A stretch of DNA of 64,000 bases from Dehalococcoidia bacterium UBA2991 (GTDB lineage: Bacteria; Chloroflexota; Dehalococcoidia; Tepidiformales; Tepidiformaceae), in NCBI GenBank assembly GCA_002346645.1, contig DEAD01000006.1, positions 17,209 to 81,208 on the forward strand, written 5' to 3'. The notes under the pieces were generated by a model. The model made no database searches. It had not been told where the DNA came from and saw only the letters and a list, made by a program, of their open reading frames with translations. A program made the translations under genes and the position numbers. Below are positions 17,293 through 26,145 of the stretch, piece by piece. Position 1 is the first letter of the stretch; each line of letters starts with the position of its first letter.

Positions 17293-18357
17293 ATGGCTCA
17301 GAAGGAAGCAGATCGGAAACGCGCACTCGAGCTGGCACTGAGCCAAATCGAGAAGCAACACGGTAGTGGAGCCATCATGAAGATGGGTGAAGCCACTGCC
17401 AACATGACAGTAGCTTCTATCTCCACAGGTTCACTTTCCCTCGACATCGCCCTTGGCATTGGGGGCCTTCCCCGAGGGCGAGTTACTGAAATCTACGGTC
17501 CAGAATCAGCCGGCAAAAGCACCCTCGCTCAGCATGTCATTGCAGAAGCCCAGCGGGACGGTGGGGCAGTCGCCTATATCGACGTAGAGCACGCCCTGGA
17601 CCCTTCCTATGCAGAAGATCTTGGTATAGACACAGAAGATTTACTTATTAGCCAACCCGACACTGGTGAACAAGCTTTAGAAATTTGTGAGGCCCTTGTG
17701 CGTTCCAATGCCATCGACTGCATTGTCGTGGACTCCGTAGCCGCATTAGTACCTCGCGCCGAAATCGAAGGTGAAATGGGCGACGCCCATGTAGGCCTGC
17801 AAGCCCGGTTAATGTCCCAGGCACTCCGAAAGCTAACCGCAACTATTTCGCGAACAAGCACAGCCGTCATTTTCATCAATCAGTTAAGAGAAAAGGTAGG
17901 GGTCGTCTTTGGAAACCCTGAGGTTACACCTGGTGGACGCGCCCTTAAGTTTTATTCCTCTGTGCGCATCGAGCTTCGGGGAATCGAAAGCATCAAGAAG
18001 AACACAACCGTGATCGGCCGAAGGGTTCGGGCAAAAATTGTTAAAAACAAAGTTGCTGCACCATTTCGCACTGCCGAATTTGACATCATGTTCACATCCC
18101 CCCGGGGCATCAGTCGTACAGCCGATGTTGTTGATCTAGGAGCGGAATCAGAAATCCTCAAAAAGTCAGGTGCCTTTTATAGCTATGGCGATCTCCGCAT
18201 AGGCCAAGGCAGGGAAGCAGCGAAGACATTCCTCTACGAAAACCCCGACATCCTTGCGGAACTTGAACACAAATTACGTTCGCAGGCAGGGCTTTTAGTA
18301 ACCGAGGAAGAACCAACTAACACCGGAGAGACAGCAATAGCAGCCGGAGGCTTCTGA
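17293..18357 (+). CDS. recA: RecA recombinase
   Basis: RecA forms filaments on single-stranded DNA, performs strand exchange and triggers LexA self-cleavage. The 354-residue protein has the Walker A GPESAGKST, the MAW segment and Walker B CIVVDSVAALVPRAEIEGEMGD, loop L1 and L2 regions (HVGLQARLMSQALRKLT; FINQLREKVGVVFGNPEVTPGG) and an acidic C-terminal tail. GAGGGGAGA provides the ribosome-binding site. A LexA box overlaps the putative promoter. The recX gene follows 13 bases after the stop, the usual recA-recX operon. Confidence 0.98.
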   Translation: MAQKEADRKRALELALSQIEKQHGSGAIMKMGEATANMTVASISTGSLSLDIALGIGGLPRGRVTEIYGPESAGKSTLAQHVIAEAQRDGGAVAYIDVEHALDPSYAEDLGIDTEDLLISQPDTGEQALEICEALVRSNAIDCIVVDSVAALVPRAEIEGEMGDAHVGLQARLMSQALRKLTATISRTSTAVIFINQLREKVGVVFGNPEVTPGGRALKFYSSVRIELRGIESIKKNTTVIGRRVRAKIVKNKVAAPFRTAEFDIMFTSPRGISRTADVVDLGAESEILKKSGAFYSYGDLRIGQGREAAKTFLYENPDILAELEHKLRSQAGLLVTEEEPTNTGETAIAAGGF

Positions 18358-18370
18358 GAACCAGAACCCC

Positions 18371-19024
18371 ATGTCCCATGAAAATTCATTGGCTGGCCCC
18401 CGTGTAGCGACCATCAGGAAAAGTTCACGTGGCCGCGTCGTCCTCACAACGACTGATGGGGAAACACTTAGCCTACATACAGAAGCCCTGGAGCTTGCCA
18501 ACCTAAGAGAAGGAGCTCAGCTCGACCACGACTGGCGAGGGCATCTCGAACGGGAAGACCAACGCTATGCAGCCCACGCTGCAGCCCTAAGACTCTTGTC
18601 CCACAGGCGCCGCAGTGAGAAGGAGCTCAGCCAGCGCCTTCGCCTTCGAGGCATACCGGCAGATGTGATTGAGGAAGAGATCCAGAGGCTTCGTAACGCA
18701 GGACTTATAGACGACCAAGCCTTCGCGCAAACATGGGTAGAAGAACGAATGCCTGGGCGTAGCCAACGCCTCCTGCGTTATGAACTGGTAGGCCGCGGTG
18801 TCCAAACCAAGCTGGCAGATGAAGCAGTGTCCGCGGTAGACGATCGTACCGCCGCCCTCGCACTCGCTCGGCGCCGAGCTCCCCGTTTAACTGGTCTAGC
18901 CTTCGAACAGTTCAGCCGCCGCCTAGCAGGATTCCTGCAACGTAGGGGCTTCAGCTATGACCTCGTCGCAGAAGCTGTGAGAACAGTCTGGGACGAAACC
19001 AAACCAGCTACTGAAGACAGCTAG
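18371..19024 (+). CDS. recX: RecX, regulator of RecA
   Basis: RecX caps and limits RecA filaments. The 217-residue protein is basic and alpha-helical, with the family's three-helix repeats: ALRLLSHRRRSEKELSQRLRLRGIP (about 75-99), then LIDDQAFAQTWVEERM, then a C-terminal repeat with FLQRRGFSYDLVAEAV. An N-terminal extension of about 60 residues carries a small beta-rich segment (RGRVVLTTTDGETLSLHTEAL), as in many longer RecX proteins. It is co-transcribed with recA under the SOS box and ends about 140 bases before RNase Y. Confidence 0.92.
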   Translation: MSHENSLAGPRVATIRKSSRGRVVLTTTDGETLSLHTEALELANLREGAQLDHDWRGHLEREDQRYAAHAAALRLLSHRRRSEKELSQRLRLRGIPADVIEEEIQRLRNAGLIDDQAFAQTWVEERMPGRSQRLLRYELVGRGVQTKLADEAVSAVDDRTAALALARRRAPRLTGLAFEQFSRRLAGFLQRRGFSYDLVAEAVRTVWDETKPATEDS

Positions 19025-19163
19025 AGCCTTCATTACATCACGCTGTAACACCTATCTTTTTCTTTGACGGTCTTACTGGCCGACCCGTACCATCGACTAG
19101 CAGGCGGCTTTCGCCGCTTAGGGAAAAATATGTCGCAACTTGCGATTTGTCTGGAGCAAAATC

Positions 19164-20696
19164 ATGCCGGCGATCATTGCCGTTATCGCCGGCCTCATCG
19201 TGGGCACTTTGATCGGGATCGGTGTCGGCTACTTGCTGCGCCGCCGCTCTGCACAACATTCATTGGAGCAAGCGGAGGAGGACGCCCGACAACTTCTCAC
19301 TGAGGCCGAAACCAGAAGCCGAGAGCTTGAGCTGGAAACCAAGGAGGACGCCCTCCGGCTCCGAAACGAGGCCGAAGCTGACATCCGAGAATGGCGATCC
19401 GAACTTTCGCGGATGGAAAACCGCCTTTCCCAACGTGAAGAGAATCTCGACCGTAAAGCGCAGACCATCGAAACCCGGGAAGAGGCCTTACACGACCGAT
19501 CGGAAACCTTAAGACACTCCGAGAACGAACTCGAAGACCTCAGAGCTGAACAATTACGCACCATTGAACGAGTGAGCGGCCTAGGTCGCGACGAAGCCCG
19601 CAATCAATTGCTAGCTGCCGTGGACGAAGAGATCCGGGAGGAAGCCGGGCGACGAGTACGCGAAATGGAACGCGATGTGGAATCAACTGCGGCTACCAAA
19701 GCTCAAAAGATAATTGCCACCGCAATCCAGCGTTACGCAGGCGAGGTAACTGCGGAAACAACAGTCTCTGTGGTACCCATCGGTAGCGACGACATGAAAG
19801 GTCGGCTCATCGGTCGCGAAGGACGCAATATCCGCGCCATAGAAGCGGCCACCGGTGTCGACCTAATCATCGATGACACTCCTGATGCCGTAACCATCAG
19901 TTCATTCGATCCTGTTCGGAGGGAGGTCGCTCGTGTCGCCCTTGCGGGCCTAGTTGAAGACGGTCGTATCCACCCAACTCGTATCGAAGAAGCTGTCTCC
20001 AAGGCACAGCACAATGTGGATTCAACGATGGCTGAGTCCGCCGAGCAAGCAGCGACAGAAGCCGATGTCCTCAACCTGGCCCCTGATGTAATGAAAGTGT
20101 TTGGACGGCTGCGATACCGCACGAGCTATGGCCAGAACGTAATGCGCCACTCAGTCGAGACCGCCCACATAGCAGCAATGATCGCCCAGGAAGTCGGTGC
20201 CGATGAAAACGTTGCTCGTGCTGGGGGCTTTCTGCACGACCTCGGAAAGGCTGTCGATCACGAAGTCGAGGGCACACATGCTCTTATTGGAGCAGACATA
20301 GCACGCCGTTACGGTGTCCGAGATGAGGTAGCGCACTGCATAGAGGCGCACCACGAGGAAGTTCCGCCCTCAACTGTTGAAGCAGTAATCGTTCAGATGG
20401 CGGACGCAATTAGCGGAGGCCGTCCCGGGGCCAGGCGGGAATCACTCGACAGCTATGTGAAGAGGCTCGAAACACTCGAACAAATCGCAAAGGAGCACAA
20501 TGGTGTTGAGCAAGCGTTCGCAATCCAAGCTGGACGCGAACTTCGCATCGTTGTTAGCCCCGAGCAGGTAGACGACCTCGAATCAATGCGCATAGCACGC
20601 GATGTTAGCCAGAAAATCGAGGAAAGCGTGGACTATCCTGGCCAGATCAAAGTAACCGTCGTGCGAGAAACACGCGCGACCGAGTACGCACGCTAG
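19164..20696 (+). CDS. rny: Ribonuclease Y
   Basis: RNase Y is a membrane-anchored endoribonuclease that starts mRNA decay. From the ATG at 19164 (GGAG 8 bases upstream) it is 510 residues. An N-terminal transmembrane helix (PAIIAVIAGLIVGTLIGIGVGYLL) is followed by a long charged coiled coil (about 30-190), a KH RNA-binding domain (KGRLIGREGRNIRAIEAATG, about 205-260) and an HD metal-dependent nuclease domain with AGGFLHDLGKAVDHEVEGTH. A longer frame from TTG 19140 would put charged residues before the anchor and is less likely. Length matches the family. The PHP gene follows closely. Confidence 0.97.
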   Translation: MPAIIAVIAGLIVGTLIGIGVGYLLRRRSAQHSLEQAEEDARQLLTEAETRSRELELETKEDALRLRNEAEADIREWRSELSRMENRLSQREENLDRKAQTIETREEALHDRSETLRHSENELEDLRAEQLRTIERVSGLGRDEARNQLLAAVDEEIREEAGRRVREMERDVESTAATKAQKIIATAIQRYAGEVTAETTVSVVPIGSDDMKGRLIGREGRNIRAIEAATGVDLIIDDTPDAVTISSFDPVRREVARVALAGLVEDGRIHPTRIEEAVSKAQHNVDSTMAESAEQAATEADVLNLAPDVMKVFGRLRYRTSYGQNVMRHSVETAHIAAMIAQEVGADENVARAGGFLHDLGKAVDHEVEGTHALIGADIARRYGVRDEVAHCIEAHHEEVPPSTVEAVIVQMADAISGGRPGARRESLDSYVKRLETLEQIAKEHNGVEQAFAIQAGRELRIVVSPEQVDDLESMRIARDVSQKIEESVDYPGQIKVTVVRETRATEYAR

Positions 20697-20705
20697 GTAG
20701 ACAGC

Positions 20706-21569
20706 ATGGCAACCGGGGACTTCCATTTGCACAGCACCTGTTCAGACGGTGTACACACTCCAACCTGGGTCATGGAAACGGCAGCAGCCAATGGCGTGAG
20801 TATCGTCGCGCTGACAGACCACGACACAACGGCCGGTCTCGCAGAAGCTAAGGCTGCCACCCAATCAACCGGATTGCGGCTTATTTCAGGAATCGAATTG
20901 AGCGTCGAGCTCAACGGCGTAGAGGCCCATCTATTAGGTTTCGGCTTCGACATCGAACACGATCCGCTACAAGCGTATCTAAGCGAGCAACGGGAAGGAC
21001 GGGTAGGGCGCATGAAGCGCATGGTGCGTGTTCTTAAGGAGTACGGCCTCGCTATCAAAGCAGACCGCGTTTTGGAAATAGCTGGAAACGCCAGCGTAGG
21101 TAGACCCCATGTTGCGCGTGCACTGGTGGAGTCCGGTTATGTCACCAGCGTGGCAGATGCATTCGATAAATGGCTAGGCGACGGGCGTCCCGGTCACATC
21201 ACCCGGGACCGATTGACACCAGAAGAAGCAATATCACTAGTCCATGAAGCAGGAGGAGTGGTTTTCGTAGCACACCCCCTCTTCCTAGGAGAAAACTATG
21301 AGCAATCCGTGGCTACTCTAGCCACGATGGGCCTAGATGGGATGGAGACGTACTACAAACACTATGACGAAGAGACCGTCGCCTCCCACGAGGCTCTCTC
21401 GAAGGAATTAGGCCTAGCTCGTTCCGGTGGAAGCGACTATCACGGCTTAGGCAACCCTAACGACCGTGAGATCGGCGACATCCCGTTTGGGGATATGGCC
21501 ATAGAAGAATTTGTGTCGTTTCTGGAAGAGCGTAAGGTTCACGGCCTCATGCAGACGGGAGCCCAATAA
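20706..21569 (+). CDS. PHP-domain metal-dependent phosphoesterase
   Basis: The 287-residue protein is a stand-alone PHP domain with the four metal-binding motifs: DFHLHSTCSDG at the N-terminus, ALTDHDT (about residue 37), VVFVAHPLF and the C-terminal GSDYHG. A helical insert lies after residue 80. Proteins of this type, such as TrpH/YciV (RNase AM), hydrolyse 3',5'-nucleotide bisphosphates or trim RNA 5' ends. The position directly behind RNase Y (9-base gap) would suit a role in RNA end processing, but that is inference. Its stop overlaps the fabZ ATG. Confidence 0.88.
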   Translation: MATGDFHLHSTCSDGVHTPTWVMETAAANGVSIVALTDHDTTAGLAEAKAATQSTGLRLISGIELSVELNGVEAHLLGFGFDIEHDPLQAYLSEQREGRVGRMKRMVRVLKEYGLAIKADRVLEIAGNASVGRPHVARALVESGYVTSVADAFDKWLGDGRPGHITRDRLTPEEAISLVHEAGGVVFVAHPLFLGENYEQSVATLATMGLDGMETYYKHYDEETVASHEALSKELGLARSGGSDYHGLGNPNDREIGDIPFGDMAIEEFVSFLEERKVHGLMQTGAQ

Positions 21570-22015
21570 TGGATGTAAACCTAGGCGCGGACGAGATAGA
21601 GAGAATCATTCCTCACCGCTACCCGTTTCTCCTAGTAGACCAGATAGTCGAAATAGAAGATGGCGCTCATGGTGTTGGAATTAAGAACGTGACCGCCAAC
21701 GAGTGGTTCTTCGAAGGTCACTTTCCCGGAAACCGGGTGATGCCAGGGGTCCTCATTGTTGAAGCATTAGCGCAGGTTGCGGCGGTAACCCTTCTCCGAG
21801 ATGTAGACCAAGCCGGCAAGATCCCAATGTTCGGTGGCATAGAGAAGATGCGTTTCCGGCGGCCAGTACTCCCAGGTGACCAACTGCGACTTTCGTTCAA
21901 GTTGGAGCGAATGCGAGGACCAGTGGGACGCGGAGCAGTTGAGGCAAGCGTAGCCGGCAATGTGGTAGCAGACGGCACCATATCCTTCGCTCTGGTTGAA
22001 AACCCTTCGGGGTAG
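21569..22015 (+). CDS. fabZ: 3-hydroxyacyl-[acyl-carrier-protein] dehydratase FabZ
   Basis: FabZ dehydrates 3-hydroxyacyl-ACP in fatty acid elongation. The 148-residue hot-dog-fold protein has the family start IERIIPHRYPFLLVDQI, the catalytic His segment FFEGHFPGNRVMPGVL and the Glu in VEALAQ. The C-terminal half (MRFRRPVLPGDQLRLSFKLE) also fits. The ATG shares its first base with the TAA of the PHP gene, so it is translated with that gene. No other fatty-acid-synthesis genes are adjacent. Confidence 0.95.
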   Translation: MDVNLGADEIERIIPHRYPFLLVDQIVEIEDGAHGVGIKNVTANEWFFEGHFPGNRVMPGVLIVEALAQVAAVTLLRDVDQAGKIPMFGGIEKMRFRRPVLPGDQLRLSFKLERMRGPVGRGAVEASVAGNVVADGTISFALVENPSG

Positions 22016-22032
22016 AGGGCGCCCCAATATCG

Positions 22033-22257
22033 TCAGGCGATAAAGGCTGCTACCAAGACAAACACAAGAGTTACTACACCAACAACGCAAACAGCCCCTA
22101 AATCGCGGCGAACATAGCCATAGTTGGTAGAAACATGATGTTCTTGCGGCGTCCCAGAAGAATCTACAGTGGCCACAGTTGGCGGAGGAGACGAGCCCGG
22201 CCGAGGCAACGTTGAGGCACGTTCGCGACGGCGACGGCGGGGACGACGAGAATTCAT
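22033..22257 (-). CDS. Small tail-anchored basic protein, unknown function
   Basis: The 74-residue predicted protein has an extremely Arg-rich start (about 10 of the first 14 residues), a Ser/Pro/Thr-rich middle and a single C-terminal hydrophobic helix (AVCVVGVVTLVFVLVAAFI). This points to a single-pass membrane protein with a cytosolic basic head. It is read opposite to fabZ and acs in a 350-base gap that otherwise has no gene. No clear Shine-Dalgarno precedes the ATG. It resembles nothing I can name. The physicochemical layout makes it more likely real than chance. Confidence 0.55.
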   Translation of the reverse strand: MNSRRPRRRRRERASTLPRPGSSPPPTVATVDSSGTPQEHHVSTNYGYVRRDLGAVCVVGVVTLVFVLVAAFIA

Positions 22258-22368
22258 ATATTTGATGGTACCGCGAGCGCCGGTCGCACGATAGGGAGAC
22301 CGGTATCGGTAGAATCACCTGCACGAACAAAAGCAGCGCCTACCGGCCAGTGTGCGAGGAGAGCAGAC

Positions 22369-24339
22369 ATGAGTAATGGAAACACAGACATCGGCTTACC
22401 AGTCGAGGAGAGCTACCCCCCTCCAGCACGGGTGCGCCAGGGTGCATATGTAGGCTCACGCAAGGAATATGACCAGCTAAGGCAAAGGTCGATCGATGAT
22501 CGTGAGAGCTTTTGGGCCGAGCAAGCCCGGGCCAACCTGAACTGGATGAGCGACTTTGAAACGGTGGTCGAGGAGGATTTCAAGACAGGACATATTGCCT
22601 GGTTCAAAGAAGGAACGCTCAACGTGAGCGTGAATTGCTTAGACCGACATTTGGAAACCCGTGGCGAGCAGGTTGCGTTACTCCTTGAAGGGGACGAACC
22701 AGGTGACAACCGAACCCTGACGTACCAACAGTTAGCGGATGAAGTAGGTCAACTTGCAAACGCACTTCGAACACGCGGGGTCCAAAAGGGAGACCGCATT
22801 GCCATATACATGGGAATGGTGCCAGAACTGGTAATCGCGATGCTTGCATGTGCCCGTATTGGAGCCGTGCATTCCGTCATCTTCGGAGGTTTCAGTCCAC
22901 GCTCAATCGTCGATCGCGTAGAGGATTCAACCTGCAAAGCAATCATCACTCAAGATGAAGGTCGACGGGGTGGACGGCCAGTAGCTCTTAAGACAAACGT
23001 CGACGAAGCACTGAAAATTGGCGGAGAAAGCATCGAATTCGTCATCGTCTACAAGCGGACTGATGCAGAAATCGACATGCTGGATGGCCGAGACATTTGG
23101 TGGAATGACGCCCTGGAAGGACACCCTACCTATTGCGAACCTGAGGAAATGGGGGCCGAGGACCCACTTTTCATCCTCTATACATCCGGCTCAACAGGTA
23201 AGCCTAAGGGGGTGATGCACACCCAGGCTGGCTACCTTCTCTTCACAATGCTCTCTCACCGGTATGTATTCGATTACAGAGAAGGAGACATCTATTGCTG
23301 CGCCGCCGATGTAGGTTGGATCACAGGGCATAGCTACATCGTGTACGGGCCGTTAGCAAATGGTGCAACATCAGTCCTCTTCGAATCAATACCGACATAT
23401 CCGGATGCAGGTCGCTATTGGGACATGGTAGACAGACTAGGAATCAACATCTTCTATACAGCCCCAACAGCAATCCGCGCCATCGCTGCCGAAGGGGATG
23501 ACTACGTTAATCAATACAGTCGCGAGAGCCTACGAGTTTTAGGAACCGTAGGCGAACCGATTAACCCCGAAGCCTGGCGTTGGTACTACAACGTGGTCGG
23601 TGGCGAGCGGTGCTCAATCGTTGACACCTACTGGCAAACAGAAACAGGCGGACACATTATTACTGGACTACCAGGTGCAAATGACATGAAACCCGGCTCC
23701 GCCTCCCTACCTTTCCTAGGCGTTAACCCTGCCGTGGTAGACGAAAGTGGAAACACCATCGAGGGAAATGGGGTGACAGGAAGGCTCTGCATGACCGCTT
23801 CATGGCCAGGCATGATGCGCACAGTGTACGGCGACCATCAACGTTTTATCGACACCTACTTCACCACTTATCCCGGCAAGTACTTCACAGGAGATGGTTG
23901 TCACAGAGACAAGGATGGCTACTACTGGATCACAGGTCGAGTTGACGACGTCCTAAACGTAGCCGGCCATCGCCTCGGGAGCGCCGAGATAGAGGGTGCG
24001 CTCGTCGGTCATGAAGCGTGCGCCGAGGCAGCAGTAGTGGGCTATCCCCACGACGTAAAAGGAACTGGAATCTATGCCTACGTCATCCTTAACCAGGGTT
24101 GGAAAGGCTCAGAAGAAATCGAAAAAGAACTACGAATGGCTGTTCGGACAGAAATAAGTCCCATTGCAACTCCGGACGAGATCCAATTCGTGCCGGGTCT
24201 GCCCAAAACACGTTCCGGCAAAATCATGAGACGTATCCTTCGCAAGATTGCCGAAGGCGAGCCTGAAAACGTGGGCGATGTGACCACCCTAGCTGACCCT
24301 GCGGTAGTGGAAGACATTGTGGCAGGGGCTAAGACTTAA
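22369..24339 (+). CDS. acs: Acetyl-CoA synthetase (AMP-forming)
   Basis: The enzyme activates acetate with ATP and CoA through acetyl-AMP. The 656-residue length is typical of Acs. Visible motifs are the P-loop YTSGSTGKPKGVMHT, the acyl pocket and A5 region VDTYWQTETGG, the hinge TGRVDDVLNVAGHRLGSAEIE, and the C-terminal catalytic and acetylatable Lys in TRSGKIMRRILRK. GCGAGGAGAGC precedes the ATG. It stands alone as a transcription unit and is followed by a perfect 38-base palindrome. In this setting it may return acetate released by catabolism to acetyl-CoA. Confidence 0.97.
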   Translation: MSNGNTDIGLPVEESYPPPARVRQGAYVGSRKEYDQLRQRSIDDRESFWAEQARANLNWMSDFETVVEEDFKTGHIAWFKEGTLNVSVNCLDRHLETRGEQVALLLEGDEPGDNRTLTYQQLADEVGQLANALRTRGVQKGDRIAIYMGMVPELVIAMLACARIGAVHSVIFGGFSPRSIVDRVEDSTCKAIITQDEGRRGGRPVALKTNVDEALKIGGESIEFVIVYKRTDAEIDMLDGRDIWWNDALEGHPTYCEPEEMGAEDPLFILYTSGSTGKPKGVMHTQAGYLLFTMLSHRYVFDYREGDIYCCAADVGWITGHSYIVYGPLANGATSVLFESIPTYPDAGRYWDMVDRLGINIFYTAPTAIRAIAAEGDDYVNQYSRESLRVLGTVGEPINPEAWRWYYNVVGGERCSIVDTYWQTETGGHIITGLPGANDMKPGSASLPFLGVNPAVVDESGNTIEGNGVTGRLCMTASWPGMMRTVYGDHQRFIDTYFTTYPGKYFTGDGCHRDKDGYYWITGRVDDVLNVAGHRLGSAEIEGALVGHEACAEAAVVGYPHDVKGTGIYAYVILNQGWKGSEEIEKELRMAVRTEISPIATPDEIQFVPGLPKTRSGKIMRRILRKIAEGEPENVGDVTTLADPAVVEDIVAGAKT

Positions 24340-24364
24340 AAGAGGTTTTGGGCCGCAACAAAAA

Positions 24365-24402
24365 GCGATTTGGCACCAGATTGCAATCTGGTGCCAAATC
24401 GC
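24365..24402. terminator. Perfect 38-base palindrome after acs
   Basis: The left arm GCGATTTGGCACCAGATTG is followed at once by its exact reverse complement (19 bp arms, no spacer). It begins 25 bases after the acs stop and should fold into a very stable hairpin in RNA from either strand. A run of five T follows it only when read on the minus strand; on the plus strand the next bases are ATCTCTGTT. It is probably the acs terminator, but the T-run orientation suits blocking minus-strand transcription better. Confidence 0.6.
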
Positions 24403-24468
24403 ATCTCTGTTAATGGATACGAGCGTGCTACACTGAATGTGCCGAATCTTCACGGAAATCGTCAGATA

Positions 24469-24587
24469 CGCGTGAAGAACGGGGGACCCATCTAAGGGGT
24501 GAACGGTGCGTAAGCACTAAGGCGATCTCCGACGCCGAACCCGTCAGCTAACCTCGTAGGCGTTCGGAGGCTCAGCGACTCACGCCA
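24469..24587 (+). ncRNA. Cyclic di-AMP riboswitch (ydaO/yuaA class)
   Basis: The leader of the KamA-like gene carries the ydaO hallmark segments in order: GGGGACCCA (24482-24490), AAGGGGTGAAC, CTAAGG, and the diagnostic CCGAACCCGTCAGCTAACC with CTCGTAGGCG following (ending about 24562). A closing stem pairs GCGTGA (24470-24475) with TCACGC (24580-24585). This class binds c-di-AMP and usually turns expression off when the messenger is abundant, controlling osmolyte, K+ and cell-wall genes. Two hairpins follow it (GTGGC...GCCAC at 24603-24617; CCCCTC...GAGGGG at about 24630-24646), then AGGAGG at 24664, so control may be at translation or at a weak terminator. Confidence 0.9.
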
Positions 24588-24677
24588 AAAGCCTCCCTTT
24601 CCGTGGCGAGAAGCCACAATTACCAGTCCCCCTCAAGGGAGAGGGGACAGTTAATATGCCTATAGGAGGCTACTCTT

Positions 24678-26051
24678 ATGACAAGCTTGCTTTCGAGCGT
24701 CACAGCTGAATCAACAAACCCGAGCAAGTACCGAGCTATCACGCTTCACAACATCTCAAGCCTTCCTCAGTCGGAACGACTAACAAAGGATCAGCGCTTT
24801 GCTATAGATGTGGTTTCTCGTGTCCTTCCCTTCAAAACCAATAACTATGTGGTTAATGAACTCATTAACTGGGACGAAGCTCCCGATGATCCAATTTTCA
24901 CATTGACATTCCCGCAAAAACATATGCTCCAGGAGGAGCACTTCAACGAGATGGCCAAGTTGATCTCGAGTGAGGCATCGAGGGCGGAAATTGACGACGC
25001 TGCTAACCGCATCCGTATGACTCTGAACCCACACCCAGCAGGACAACTCGAACACAACGTGCCAGTGCTCTACGAAGAGACCGTGGAAGGTCTGCAGCAT
25101 AAGTACGAAGAGACTGTGCTTCTTTTCCCCAGCAACGGACAAACCTGCCACGCTTACTGCACTTTCTGTTTCCGCTGGCCACAATTTGTTGGCATCGATG
25201 ATCTGAAATTCGCAACAAAACAGGCCCAAGGACTGATCTCTTATCTAAAGCAGAGACCACGTGTTAGCGACGTACTCATCACTGGAGGGGACCCAATGGT
25301 GATGAAGACGCGGCGTTTCAAGCAATACATAGACCCAATACTTGAGGACGACCCTCCCAACTTACGAACGATCCGCATCGGGACGAAGGCACTTGGTTAC
25401 TGGCCTTACCGCTTCACCACAGATGATGACGCAGAGGAGCTCCTGGACGTCTTCCGACAAATCACGGCCACCGGAAGGCATCTCTCCATCATGGCGCACT
25501 TCAACCACCCAAGAGAACTGAGCACACCCGCCGTTCGCGAGGCAACCGAGCGCATCCGGGAAACAGGTGCGCAGATCCGCACTCAGTCACCGATCATGCG
25601 AAATATCAACGATAGCCCTGAGGCCTGGGCCGAAATGTGGCGGGAACAGGTTCGTCTCGGAATGGTCCCCTATTACATGTTCGTAGCACGGGATACGGGC
25701 GCGAAACATTTCTTTGAGATCCCTCTAGTCCGAGCCTGGGAAATTTTCCGCTCCGCTTACAACCAAGTAAGCGGTCTTGGACGAACTGTGCGCGGGCCCA
25801 GCATGTCAGCTGAGCCCGGCAAAGTAAGCGTGCTAGGGCCTGCTGAAGTTGCTGGCCAGAAAGTACTAGCGCTGACATTTCTGCAAGGACGCAACCCAGA
25901 CTGGGTTTCTCGCCCCTTTTTCGCTCAGTACGACGAAACGGCAACCTGGTTAAACGAACTGCGCCCAGCATTTGGTGAGGAGAAGTTCTTTTTCGAAGAA
26001 GAACTAGAGCAACGCTACGCTGCTGGCATCACAGCTGGCTCCGAGAACTAA
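24678..26051 (+). CDS. Lysine-2,3-aminomutase-like (KamA family) radical SAM enzyme
   Basis: The 457-residue protein is a PLP-dependent radical SAM aminomutase relative. The [4Fe-4S]/SAM motif is C157HAYC161TFC164, preceded by the family segment NPHPAGQLEHNVPV. QSPIMRNIND matches the LAM barrel, and Lys382 in EPGKVSVLG aligns with the PLP lysine. Asp339 in VARDTGAKHFF aligns with one of the two Asp residues that hold the lysine side chain in clostridial LAM. The second Asp (in VVDAPGG) appears replaced (MSAEPG), so the substrate may not be lysine. AGGAGG gives a strong ribosome site. The upstream c-di-AMP riboswitch suggests an osmolyte or beta-amino-acid role. No acetyltransferase (AblB) is adjacent. 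Confidence 0.85.
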   Translation: MTSLLSSVTAESTNPSKYRAITLHNISSLPQSERLTKDQRFAIDVVSRVLPFKTNNYVVNELINWDEAPDDPIFTLTFPQKHMLQEEHFNEMAKLISSEASRAEIDDAANRIRMTLNPHPAGQLEHNVPVLYEETVEGLQHKYEETVLLFPSNGQTCHAYCTFCFRWPQFVGIDDLKFATKQAQGLISYLKQRPRVSDVLITGGDPMVMKTRRFKQYIDPILEDDPPNLRTIRIGTKALGYWPYRFTTDDDAEELLDVFRQITATGRHLSIMAHFNHPRELSTPAVREATERIRETGAQIRTQSPIMRNINDSPEAWAEMWREQVRLGMVPYYMFVARDTGAKHFFEIPLVRAWEIFRSAYNQVSGLGRTVRGPSMSAEPGKVSVLGPAEVAGQKVLALTFLQGRNPDWVSRPFFAQYDETATWLNELRPAFGEEKFFFEEELEQRYAAGITAGSEN

Positions 26052-26145
26052 TGCGCTTCTAGTAGCATTCCTAACGGCCACCGTCGGGGAATTATTTTCT
26101 TCACTGAGTAGGGCAGGGGCCTTACGAGGTCGGTATCCTTGGCGA

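Noticed and set aside
19100..19125. Small GC hairpin (GGCGGCTTTCGCCGC) before RNase Y
   Set aside because: Short stem without a T run; may be chance, not supported as a terminator of recA-recX.
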